From: Aminipila sp051883075
GTDB taxonomy: Bacteria; Bacillota; Clostridia; Peptostreptococcales; Anaerovoracaceae
Length of the DNA: 20,926 nt
Assembly (NCBI GenBank): GCA_051883075.1
Contig: JBJETA010000027.1
Location: forward strand, 1-20,926
Reading direction: 5' to 3'
Made by a program: the position numbers and the translations under genes. Below, piece by piece: positions 14,509 through 20,926 of the stretch; position 1 is the first letter of the stretch, and every line of letters starts with the position of its first letter. A model generated the notes under the pieces. It was not told the DNA's origin. It saw nothing but the letters and a program-made list of their open reading frames with translations, and ran no database searches.

Positions 14509-14742
14509 TTAATCCAGATGGAATTCCTCCATTAATTTTCTTTGATATTCTTCATCCGTAGCTGCTTTTATTATATCCTCAACTCTATTGTTTTTTGCCA
14601 AAATTTCATTTAATTTGTTTATTAAGTTCTTGCCCTTTTCTCTTCCTTGCTCAAGCCCTTTTGCAAGTCCTTCCTCAATTGCTTCCCTGTATAAATAGTC
14701 CATAGTTTCTTTTTCGTCATATTCTGTAAGTAATGTATTCAT
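14509..14742 (-). CDS. Stand-alone Rpn C-terminal domain ORF (remnant or RpnS-like antitoxin)
   Basis: This 77-residue ORF starts at ATG 14742 with AGGAG (14754-14750) 7 nt upstream. It is strongly similar to residues 222-287 of the nearby Rpn protein: both start MNTLLTEY, share NRVEDIIKAATD, and end with an EF-type tail. It has an 11-residue expansion (GLAKGLEQGREKG region). DNA similarity continues upstream to about 14782 and stops exactly at the FlhB2 stop codon, so the nuclease domain is gone. It lies inside the flagellar operon between flhB2 and the 203-residue gene and ends 31 nt before the latter. It may be a decayed copy of an Rpn gene. The kept frame, SD and stop make a functional small protein plausible, by analogy with reported intragenic RpnS antitoxins. 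Confidence 0.5.
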   Translation of the reverse strand: MNTLLTEYDEKETMDYLYREAIEEGLAKGLEQGREKGKNLINKLNEILAKNNRVEDIIKAATDEEYQRKLMEEFHLD

Positions 14743-14782
14743 AACTTCACTCCTGTTCTTCAACAAAAAATCTTTAAGGACA

Positions 14783-15058
14783 TTACGCGTTAGGTTTAAA
14801 ATTCAGGAAAAACACATAAATCTCAACCACAGCCTTATACACCTCTTCCGGTATCTGCGCTCCCAGCTCAAGCTGTGAAAGCACAGATGCAAGCGAGGAA
14901 TCTTCATACACGGGAACATCGGATGCGTTTGCCACTTCCACAATTTTCTCCGCCATATGTCCCAGTCCCGATGCAACGATGATTGGCGCAGAGCTCTGGC
15001 TTTCATCATACTTTAAGGCAACAGCCTGCTGTGATCCTTTTCGGTTAAACTGTGACAT
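14783..15058 (-). CDS. FlhB C-terminal-domain paralogue (YlqH/FlhB2-type)
   Basis: This 91-residue protein matches the cytoplasmic C-terminal domain of FlhB after its cleavage site: QQAVALKYDESQSSAPIIVA aligns with the flhB stretch beginning FAVALKYDSEKDNAPVVVA. It has no membrane segments and lacks the NPTH self-cleavage motif, having NRKGSQQ instead. In Bacillus and other Gram-positives such a gene (ylqH) follows a FliK-like gene (ylqG), as here. FlhB-C switches export specificity from rod/hook to filament substrates; the paralogue may assist or replace that domain. It overlaps the preceding gene by 14 nt and has a strong GGGGAGGA SD. Its stop codon abuts the Rpn-like segment. Confidence 0.88.
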   Translation of the reverse strand: MSQFNRKGSQQAVALKYDESQSSAPIIVASGLGHMAEKIVEVANASDVPVYEDSSLASVLSQLELGAQIPEEVYKAVVEIYVFFLNFKPNA

Positions 15059-16463
15059 TTATCATATTCCTCCCCTCATAAATCTTCGGGAATACCTCAG
15101 AAATACTTACCGGCTGCACACATTTGCCCGATGAGTACGATCTGAACTTCAGGTCATTCCTTTCCATGATGGCAAACATGCTGTCCTTAATCTGGCTTTT
15201 AGCCGACTCATATTCGTCAGGATAGAAAAGCTGCATATCAACCTTTCCGTCATCCACCAACATAATAAGCTCAAAAAATCCCTTATCCTTTATATCGAAC
15301 TTTATCAGAAGCTTCACTGCATTTTTCCCCAGACTCTCTCCGTCGCTGCTGTCAGGGTCCACCCATATTTCCGAAAACATCTGCTGTCCGTTGTATTCTG
15401 CAGGCAGCATCATATGAAGTAAAGGCATATACACGCTTTCGTTCAGAAGTGCAGACTGGAGAATGTTCTGGAATACCGCAGTATTCTGATACCCCGCTTC
15501 TCCGTCAAGTCCCTGCGTGAGTACCTTCACCAGCTGGTTCTGAAGTATTGTCGCCTGATCTGTTTTCACATTTGAGAAGATTTGGTCAACCAGCTCGCCT
15601 ATCATTTTATTGTTTATCCTGGATGAAATCTCGGGAATGCCCAGAAGCGAATTCAATGCATTTGAAAATGCCTCCTTGCTTCCCATTTCATATTTTGTAA
15701 AATTAAGAATAAATAAGCTTATGTTATCTCTTACACTTCCGAAATCCTTCGTTTTGGATATATATTTGGATAACAACGGTATGATGCTTTCCCTCAGGAT
15801 TTTCAGATTTTCATCAACATTTCCTTTTCCTGCAGTAGTGTCAAGCTGCATGGCAGCCTCTCTCAGCTGGTCAGCAGAAGACTTCATCATTCTGTCCGCA
15901 ATATTGTTAAGATTGGACATCAGGTTTTTCAAATTGTGGTCATTACCGCTTACCGCATCATATTTTCTAAGGAAGTCAAGAATAATTCCCTTAAGATCTC
16001 CCGAAGCGTTTTTATCGCTTACAATACCGCGGAGGACATCAAAAAAATCTCCCGTGAACTTAACTGAAGAACTCTGCATGCCCTTAAGAAGCGCCAGCAG
16101 CTGCTCGTCATTTACCTTCATCATCTGAAGGAATTTGCCCATTTCCGCTGCAATGCCTTCACTCATGCCGGAGTTTACGATGCTTCCATACCTTGTAAAA
16201 AACAGTCTTGAGATTTCCTCAGACATACCCGGTGTTGATGAAAGCTTATTTAAAAAAGTATCAAAATTAGACTTCAGATTAGGTGAGAACTTGCTGGCCT
16301 CACTGTCATCATAAAGCCCCCTTTGATCACTTTTAGGAACTCTTGTCGGGTTGACAACATTTGCTATATTTGAGCTCTGCTGTGTCTCCTGTCCCGTAGG
16401 TCTTATTCTGCTCGCACCATCCTGCCCTGTAAGCGGCGTGGTTACTCTAAGTATGTCTGCCAT
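15045..16463 (-). CDS. FliK-like flagellar protein (YlqG position)
   Basis: This 472-residue soluble protein has no signal peptide or membrane segment. Its first 60 residues are polar and likely disordered, followed by a long mainly helical region (about 60-340). The C-terminal 100 residues contain alternating strands (NAVKLLIKFDIKDKGFFELI, then VDMQLFYPDEYESAK) that look like the FliK/Flg_hook C-terminal domain, which contacts FlhB to set hook length. It lies 3 nt after flhB and overlaps the FlhB2 gene, the same order as ylqG-ylqH in Bacillus. It could be a second hook-length or export regulator beside a true fliK elsewhere. The match is by pattern and context, so the exact function is uncertain. 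Confidence 0.7.
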   Translation of the reverse strand: MADILRVTTPLTGQDGASRIRPTGQETQQSSNIANVVNPTRVPKSDQRGLYDDSEASKFSPNLKSNFDTFLNKLSSTPGMSEEISRLFFTRYGSIVNSGMSEGIAAEMGKFLQMMKVNDEQLLALLKGMQSSSVKFTGDFFDVLRGIVSDKNASGDLKGIILDFLRKYDAVSGNDHNLKNLMSNLNNIADRMMKSSADQLREAAMQLDTTAGKGNVDENLKILRESIIPLLSKYISKTKDFGSVRDNISLFILNFTKYEMGSKEAFSNALNSLLGIPEISSRINNKMIGELVDQIFSNVKTDQATILQNQLVKVLTQGLDGEAGYQNTAVFQNILQSALLNESVYMPLLHMMLPAEYNGQQMFSEIWVDPDSSDGESLGKNAVKLLIKFDIKDKGFFELIMLVDDGKVDMQLFYPDEYESAKSQIKDSMFAIMERNDLKFRSYSSGKCVQPVSISEVFPKIYEGRNMINVTV

Positions 16464-16466
16464 AGA

Positions 16467-17540
16467 CTATTTCCTCTTTTTGTTTTTCTCATTTTTCCTT
16501 ACGCTGTATACCAGTGCAAACACCTCAGCTATTGCCGAATAGTAAGCATAAGGAATTTCCATTTTTACCTCTGCAGTAGCATAAATTGCTCTTGCCAGAG
16601 GCTTGTCTTCTATAATATAAACACCTGCTCTCTCGGCAACCGCAACAATTCTCAGGGCAAGAGCGTCCTGACCTTTGGCAACCACCACGGGAGCATTGTC
16701 TTTTTCCGAATCATATTTTAACGCAACAGCAAAGTGGGTAGGGTTTCTGATAACTACATCGGCAGTAGGAACGGCCTGCATCATTCTTGAGGTTGCCATC
16801 TGTCTCTGCTTCTGCTTTATCTTTCCCTTTATCTGAGGGTCTCCTTCCATCTGCTTGAATTCTTCTTTGATTTCTTCCTTGCTCATCTTGATTTTGCGTT
16901 CAAATTCCCAACGCTGATATAAATAATCCAGCCCTGCTACGAAGACGAAAATCAGGCATACCATATACACCATCATAACCACCGCATCCAGTGTATATGC
17001 CGCAGATTGCAGAAGATCCACAAACAGCATCTTTGCTATTTCTTCAACTTTTGAATATATGAATTTATATAATATGACTATTATAATAGTCAGCTTAATA
17101 ATGTTTTTTAACAGCTCAACCGCACTTCTCAGCGAAAAGATGCGCTTCATTCCGTTTATTGGATTGAATTTTTCCAGTTTGGGTTTCAATGCTTCCTGCG
17201 CAAACAGGAATCTTGTCTGTGCACCTGTAGCTATAACCGAAACCGTTGCACCAATCAACAGCAGCGGCACTATTGAAACGCACAAAAGCTTCATAGTTTC
17301 CACAGTTATTTCCGACATAACCCCTTCACTGAAATTATCGACCGTTGACATCTGTCCCAATATATATGAAATAAAATTTTTTGAAGTCTGGTAGATGTAC
17401 GGAAATATAAGCTTAAGCACGGAAAAAACTATCAGCATTGACAGTACATTGGTCACATCCCTACTCTGGGGGACATTACCCTTTTTTCGCTCGTCCTTAC
17501 GCCGTTTCGGAGTGGCTTTTTCTGTTTTTTCACCTGCCAA
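16467..17540 (-). CDS. flhB: Flagellar export switch protein FlhB
   Basis: This 357-residue protein is the export-gate component that controls substrate switching. It starts GEKTEKATPKRRKDERKKG, has four hydrophobic membrane segments between about 30 and 215, then the charged linker and the autocleavage motif NPTH (266-269) inside VIRNPTHFAVALKY. The start appears to be TTG at 17540, supported by a GGGGTGA SD about 6 nt before it; there is no suitable ATG nearby. It lies 6 nt after fliR. Function is standard: after N-P cleavage the C-terminal part turns export from hook to filament substrates. Confidence 0.97.
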   Translation of the reverse strand: MAGEKTEKATPKRRKDERKKGNVPQSRDVTNVLSMLIVFSVLKLIFPYIYQTSKNFISYILGQMSTVDNFSEGVMSEITVETMKLLCVSIVPLLLIGATVSVIATGAQTRFLFAQEALKPKLEKFNPINGMKRIFSLRSAVELLKNIIKLTIIIVILYKFIYSKVEEIAKMLFVDLLQSAAYTLDAVVMMVYMVCLIFVFVAGLDYLYQRWEFERKIKMSKEEIKEEFKQMEGDPQIKGKIKQKQRQMATSRMMQAVPTADVVIRNPTHFAVALKYDSEKDNAPVVVAKGQDALALRIVAVAERAGVYIIEDKPLARAIYATAEVKMEIPYAYYSAIAEVFALVYSVRKNEKNKKRK

Positions 17541-17546
17541 GCCTCA

Positions 17547-18323
17547 TCACCCCATTAACTTAGAAATCTGTACAATGGCACCAAACATGCTCTCTATCGC
17601 ACTATCCATAAATGACATCATAGGTGAAAAAATCACTACTATAAAGACTAAACCAACAAGAATTTTAGCCTGAATATTTATCATGATTACATTTATCTGC
17701 GGAATGTTCTTCATGAGCACTCCCACACCTATTTCCATAAGGAACTGCAATGCTATCATCGGCATAGCCAGCTTCATTCCCAATATTGTACATTGACAGA
17801 ATACCCCAATCATAGCCTGTGCCACATCAGAGCCAAGCATTACCTTTCCATACGGAACAACCTTTTCCAGTTCAAGAAAAAGCTTCATCATGGTCAGATG
17901 CCCATTTGTAATAAAAAAAGTAAATATGAAAAGAACGTTGTAAAAAGTAGCGGACAGCGACATGGAAACATTGCTCGCCGGATCATAGACCTTAGACATC
18001 GAAAGACCCATCTGCATGTCCATCACTTCTCCGCCCAGAATGATTATATACGAAAAAAGGCTTACAACGAAGCCTATAACAAACCCTACTGCCAGTTCCT
18101 TGCAGCCAATGACAATAAGCCCGACGGTAGAGTCAATTACGCCTATGGTTGATACATCAGAATATGTATAAATCAGCAAAGACAAAACTAAAGCTATGCC
18201 TGTCTGCATCATAGCAGGGACATTCCTTCGTCCAAATATCGGATTGAAGGCAATGCACCCTGTCATTCTAAGCAATACCAGCCCAAAGGCTATTAAATTG
18301 TCTATTTCCAAAAATTGCTGCAT
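17547..18323 (-). CDS. fliR: Flagellar export-gate protein FliR
   Basis: This 258-residue integral membrane protein has about six hydrophobic segments. It contains the family stretches RMTGCIAFNPIFGRRNVP near 19-36 and GGEVMDMQMGLSMSKVYDP near 97-115. With FliP and FliQ it forms the helical core of the export gate in the basal body. The ATG at 18323 lies 3 nt after the fliQ stop with a GGAG about 10 nt upstream, so it is coupled to fliQ. Length is as expected and no defects are seen. Confidence 0.97.
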   Translation of the reverse strand: MQQFLEIDNLIAFGLVLLRMTGCIAFNPIFGRRNVPAMMQTGIALVLSLLIYTYSDVSTIGVIDSTVGLIVIGCKELAVGFVIGFVVSLFSYIIILGGEVMDMQMGLSMSKVYDPASNVSMSLSATFYNVLFIFTFFITNGHLTMMKLFLELEKVVPYGKVMLGSDVAQAMIGVFCQCTILGMKLAMPMIALQFLMEIGVGVLMKNIPQINVIMINIQAKILVGLVFIVVIFSPMMSFMDSAIESMFGAIVQISKLMG

Positions 18324-18326
18324 GAC

Positions 18327-18593
18327 CTACAACTCCAGCATAGCCGCAAAGATAGCCTCGGTAAAATCTACCATCGTCGTCATAATCCATGATCCGGACA
18401 TAACCAGAACAAGAGCTATAATAATCAGTTTCGGCACAAATGTCAGAGTCTGTTCCTGAATAGATGTTGCCGCCTGAAATATTGCAATAAGAATACCGAC
18501 TGCCATACTTAAAAGCAGTACAGGCGCAGCCACCTTTGCAGTAACAACTACAGCCGTCTGCAGAATATCGAAAATCGGTGTATATGAACCCAT
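18327..18593 (-). CDS. fliQ: Flagellar export-gate protein FliQ
   Basis: This 88-residue protein has two membrane hairpin segments (VAAPVLLLSMAVGILIAIFQ and IIALVLVMSGSWIMTTM) separated by the family loop AATSIQEQTLTFVPK. I chose ATG 18593, with AAGTGGAG about 7 nt upstream. A GTG at 18605 would add four residues but lacks an SD, and 88-89 residues is the usual FliQ length. It lies between fliP and fliR as in other Clostridia. Confidence 0.96.
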   Translation of the reverse strand: MGSYTPIFDILQTAVVVTAKVAAPVLLLSMAVGILIAIFQAATSIQEQTLTFVPKLIIIALVLVMSGSWIMTTMVDFTEAIFAAMLEL

Positions 18594-18629
18594 CTTTGTC
18601 TCCACTTCACACGCATTTTATCCAATAAC

Positions 18630-19289
18630 TTATAAATTGAAGCTGCTGACCAGCGTACTGAATAACAGCTCCCATCCGTTAACAACCACAAACAGCAGCA
18701 GTTTAAACGGCATGGAAATCATGGATGGCGGCAGCATAACCATACCCATGGACATAAGAACACTGGACACGATTATGTCTATAACCAAAAATGGTATATA
18801 CAGCAAAAACCCCATGAGAAAAGCTCTGCTCAACTCACTCGTTACAAATGCAGGTATTATAACATGCATAGGTATCTCCATCAGATTGTCGGGTCTGTCC
18901 ATATCAGCAAAATTCAAAAACACGTTGAGGGACTCAATCTTAGTCTGCTTAAGCATAAATTCCTTCAATGGAACAGACGCATTGTCAATGGCCTGTTCCT
19001 GTGTTATTAAATCTGCCTTATACGGCTCATATGCAGTCTGATTAATATCTGATATCACCGGCTGCATGATAAACAACGATAAAAATAACGCTATACCGAC
19101 AACTACAGTGTTTGGAGGTGTCTGCTGCAATCCCATGGCATTTCGCAGAAGCGAAATCACTATGACAATCCTCGTAAATGAGGTCATCATAATCAAAATT
19201 GACGGCAGCAAAGCAATAAGCGTCAAGAGAGTTAATATCTCCAGCGTCTGCATGCCTGCTCCGTTTATTGACACTATTGCATCAGTCAT
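18630..19289 (-). CDS. fliP: Flagellar export-gate protein FliP
   Basis: This 219-residue protein has the FliP hallmarks: MMTSFTRIVIVISLLRNAMG (34-53), QQTPPNTVVVGIALFLSLF, and the C-terminal PSMISMPFKLLLFVVVNGW. It lacks the cleavable N-terminal signal extension of proteobacterial FliP and has the shorter length known from Bacillus. Four membrane segments are visible, with the hydrophilic loop near 85-135. It forms the pentameric base of the export gate with FliQ and FliR. AAGGA precedes the ATG by 8 nt, and fliO ends 4 nt before it. Confidence 0.97.
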   Translation of the reverse strand: MTDAIVSINGAGMQTLEILTLLTLIALLPSILIMMTSFTRIVIVISLLRNAMGLQQTPPNTVVVGIALFLSLFIMQPVISDINQTAYEPYKADLITQEQAIDNASVPLKEFMLKQTKIESLNVFLNFADMDRPDNLMEIPMHVIIPAFVTSELSRAFLMGFLLYIPFLVIDIIVSSVLMSMGMVMLPPSMISMPFKLLLFVVVNGWELLFSTLVSSFNL

Positions 19290-19293
19290 TTAA

Positions 19294-19659
19294 CTATTCC
19301 TTATCCTTTTTGTTTACATGCTTGTTAAGCATACTTTTAAATGATGCCACCTGCTGCAGCGAAAGATTCTGTGCGGCAGGCTCCATTTCAATCAGGTCTT
19401 CACCCTCAAGTTCCTTTATAATCTGAACATTCTGGGAAGTAACGCCTGCAAGATAATATGTATCGCCAATCTGCACGATTACCATCATCTTGTCCTGTCC
19501 AAGCATCATTCTGTCAACTACCCTCATATATCGAGCACCGCTCATCTTGCTCGCGCCCACTGCAATATACTTACTGAATATGAAGCTTCCGTATATTACC
19601 GCAACTACCGCAAGCAGCGCCAGTATCAGAGGTATGATAGAACCTAAAATGCCAATCAC
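19294..19659 (-). CDS. fliO: Flagellar biosynthesis protein FliO
   Basis: This 121-residue single-pass membrane protein has an N-terminal hydrophobic helix (about 5-30) and a small cytoplasmic domain with MRVVDRMMLGQDKMMVIVQI and YYLAGVTSQNVQIIKEL, typical of FliO, which aids assembly of the FliP ring. The start is unclear: GTG 19659 sits on top of the SD-like AAGGGGTGAT. A rare ATT three codons on (19650) would be better spaced. No ATG fits. It lies 8 nt after cheY. Confidence 0.88.
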   Translation of the reverse strand: MIGILGSIIPLILALLAVVAVIYGSFIFSKYIAVGASKMSGARYMRVVDRMMLGQDKMMVIVQIGDTYYLAGVTSQNVQIIKELEGEDLIEMEPAAQNLSLQQVASFKSMLNKHVNKKDKE

Positions 19660-19667
19660 CCCTTAAA

Positions 19668-20033
19668 CTAAGCCTGTGGCAGGATAGAAGATACAGTCTT
19701 TAAAATTCTGTCAGGCTTGAACGGTTTTACGATAAAGTCCTTGGCACCAAGCTTGATAGCTTCGATAACCATAGCTTCCTGTCCCATAGCTGAGCACATA
19801 ACAATCTTAGCTTCAGGGTGCTTTCCGATGATTTCCTTAAGAGCTTCAAGACCATCCATGTTAGGCATTGTAATGTCCATGATAACCAGATCAGGATTAA
19901 TTTCTTCAAACTTCTCAACAGCCTGTGCCCCGTCTCCGGCTTCATAAAGGTCTGTATATCCGTTTTTAGATAATGTATCCTTAATCATCATACGCATAAA
20001 AGCTGCATCGTCTACTAATAAAATCTTAGCCAT
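19668..20033 (-). CDS. cheY: Chemotaxis response regulator CheY
   Basis: This 121-residue single receiver domain has the acidic pocket D8/D9, phosphoacceptor D53 (IMDITMPNMDG), S81 as the switch Ser/Thr, and K103 in VKPF. It has no output domain. CheY-P binds the switch protein and changes flagellar rotation. It lies between fliY and fliO, the usual place in Clostridia, where FliY can dephosphorylate CheY-P. SD AAGGAG lies about 9 nt before the ATG. No anomalies. Confidence 0.96.
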   Translation of the reverse strand: MAKILLVDDAAFMRMMIKDTLSKNGYTDLYEAGDGAQAVEKFEEINPDLVIMDITMPNMDGLEALKEIIGKHPEAKIVMCSAMGQEAMVIEAIKLGAKDFIVKPFKPDRILKTVSSILPQA

Positions 20034-20086
20034 TTTATTACCTCTCCTTAAAATATTAATGTTTTAACTTTTTTATTTTTAAATAT

Positions 20087-20926
20087 CTATAGGCTGTTTA
20101 TAATATCAGCCTTTGTGATTACTTCTGTGATTCTTACACCGAAGTTATCATCAACAACTACAACATCGCCTTTGGCGATACACTGTCCATTTACATAGAC
20201 ATCAACCTGGTCGCCTGCAAGCTTGTCAAGCACTATCAGCGAACCTTGTCCAAAATCAAGGATTTCCTTAACCAGTTTTTTGGTTCTGCCTATTTCTACC
20301 GAAACCTGAAGCGGAACCTTCATGATTAAATCAAGATTTGTACCTGCCTCTGCTGCAGTAACTTCATAATTCTGATACATAGGCTGTACGTTAATGAGCC
20401 TTGGATCCATGTTGTACTGCGGCGGTGCATACATAGGCTGCTGTGGCATTCCCATCGGCATGCCCTGCGGAGGCATCGGCTGCTGTGGCATTGGTTGCTG
20501 CGGCATTGGCTGAGGAGCCGGTTGTACAGGAGCTGCAGGCTGAGGTGCAGGCTGTGGTGCCGCTGCTGCCGGCTGTGCCGCAGGTTCCGGTACCGGCTGC
20601 GGAGCCGCAGGCTGTGCCGCTTCGGCGCTGTCTCCCTCATCATCCCCCATAAATCCGAAAGAAGCAATCATCTTCTTGCATAAATCTACAGAGAGCATCG
20701 TTATAAATCTACTGTTAAATGTATCTTCAATATCAATATTGAAATGAACCTCAACCATAGGTTCTTCCGTACTGAAATATTTCTGCTTAAATGCTTCTAT
20801 ATCCTCTACTTCAAATGCTACAGGAGTCGAAATGTTTACCATGGTTCCTATAACATCCGCCAAAGCAGTTGCTGAAGCTCCCATCATCTGGTTCATCAGC
20901 TCGCATACAGCACTTAAAGAAAGTTC
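20087..20926 (-). CDS. fliY: Flagellar switch phosphatase FliY (5'-truncated)
   Basis: The reading frame is open to the right edge, so about 279 C-terminal residues are visible and the N-terminus is missing. The first part is a CheC-type half with the phosphatase-like ELMNQMMG motif at the edge (E and N three residues apart). Next comes a long linker rich in Pro, Gln, Ala and Met (about 95-165 from the first visible Met). The end is a FliN/SpoA domain (VPLQVSVEIGRTKKLVKEIL to ITEVITKADIINSL), part of the C-ring. FliY dephosphorylates CheY-P and forms the switch in Gram-positive flagella. The cheY gene follows 53 nt downstream with its own SD. Confidence 0.94.
   Translation of the reverse strand, partial: ELSLSAVCELMNQMMGASATALADVIGTMVNISTPVAFEVEDIEAFKQKYFSTEEPMVEVHFNIDIEDTFNSRFITMLSVDLCKKMIASFGFMGDDEGDSAEAAQPAAPQPVPEPAAQPAAAAPQPAPQPAAPVQPAPQPMPQQPMPQQPMPPQGMPMGMPQQPMYAPPQYNMDPRLINVQPMYQNYEVTAAEAGTNLDLIMKVPLQVSVEIGRTKKLVKEILDFGQGSLIVLDKLAGDQVDVYVNGQCIAKGDVVVVDDNFGVRITEVITKADIINSL
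20443..20600. repeat. Degenerate short tandem repeat coding for the FliY linker
   Basis: Within fliY, near-identical units of 18-21 bases of the type GGCTGCTGTGGCATT and GGTTGCTGCGGCATT recur (about 20455-20520), then Ala/Pro/Gln-rich triplets follow to about 20600. In protein terms this gives PMPQQPMPQQPMPPQ. It is a coding minisatellite likely to vary in length between strains. Confidence 0.7.

Noticed and set aside
15610..16128. Plus-strand open frame of 172 codons
   Set aside because: Antisense to the FliK-like gene; no SD and no recognisable domain.
20326..20683. Open frames in other frames and strand across the fliY linker
   Set aside because: They result from the repetitive GC-rich linker coding sequence and show no domain or SD.

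Overview
The window comes from a flagellated Gram-positive bacterium of the Clostridia, probably close to Lachnospiraceae. This rests on the FliY-type (CheC plus FliN) switch protein, the clostridial flagellar order fliY-cheY-fliO-fliP-fliQ-fliR-flhB, strong AGGAGG-type ribosome binding sites and an AT-rich base composition. Every convincing gene is on the minus strand, so the text below reads from the right edge to the left. No tRNA, rRNA, CRISPR array or riboswitch was recognised.

Right part (20926 to about 13820): the downstream end of a large flagellar/chemotaxis operon. It holds a 5'-truncated fliY, cheY, the five export-gate genes fliO, fliP, fliQ, fliR and flhB, a FliK-like protein (YlqG position), a small FlhB C-terminal paralogue (YlqH/FlhB2), a small ORF matching only the C-terminus of an Rpn-family nuclease, and a 203-residue protein with an HExxH motif and two CxxC pairs. 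The operon ends at a strong intrinsic terminator. flhA and flhF, which often follow flhB, are absent here.

Middle (13901 to 12593): a full-length Rpn/PD-(D/E)XK nuclease gene with its own promoter lies between two 143-bp direct repeats that are 141/143 identical. Each repeat carries the last codons of the 203-residue gene plus the terminator, as if an element inserted at that gene's 3' end and restored it. Both the full Rpn gene and the isolated C-terminal ORF keep an AGGAG-7 nt-ATG start. This matches the intragenic toxin/antitoxin arrangement reported for Rpn proteins and is the most unusual signal in the window.

Left part (12565 to 1): a glycan-precursor and modification operon behind its own extended -10 promoter. 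rfbF, rfbG and rfbH make a CDP-3,6-dideoxy-4-keto sugar. A thiamine-diphosphate enzyme and an NAD-dependent reductase follow in the order of the yersiniose (YerE/YerF) pathway, pointing to a branched-chain 3,6-dideoxysugar. Next come a NeuB-type condensing enzyme without its SAF domain and a KdsC-like phosphatase fused to a GmhA-type isomerase. The last four genes (acyltransferase, FkbM methyltransferase, B12-binding radical SAM protein, truncated ORF) all carry the same Rossmann-like module. Placement next to flagellar genes suggests flagellin or another surface glycan as the target, but no glycosyltransferase is visible, so that is inference.
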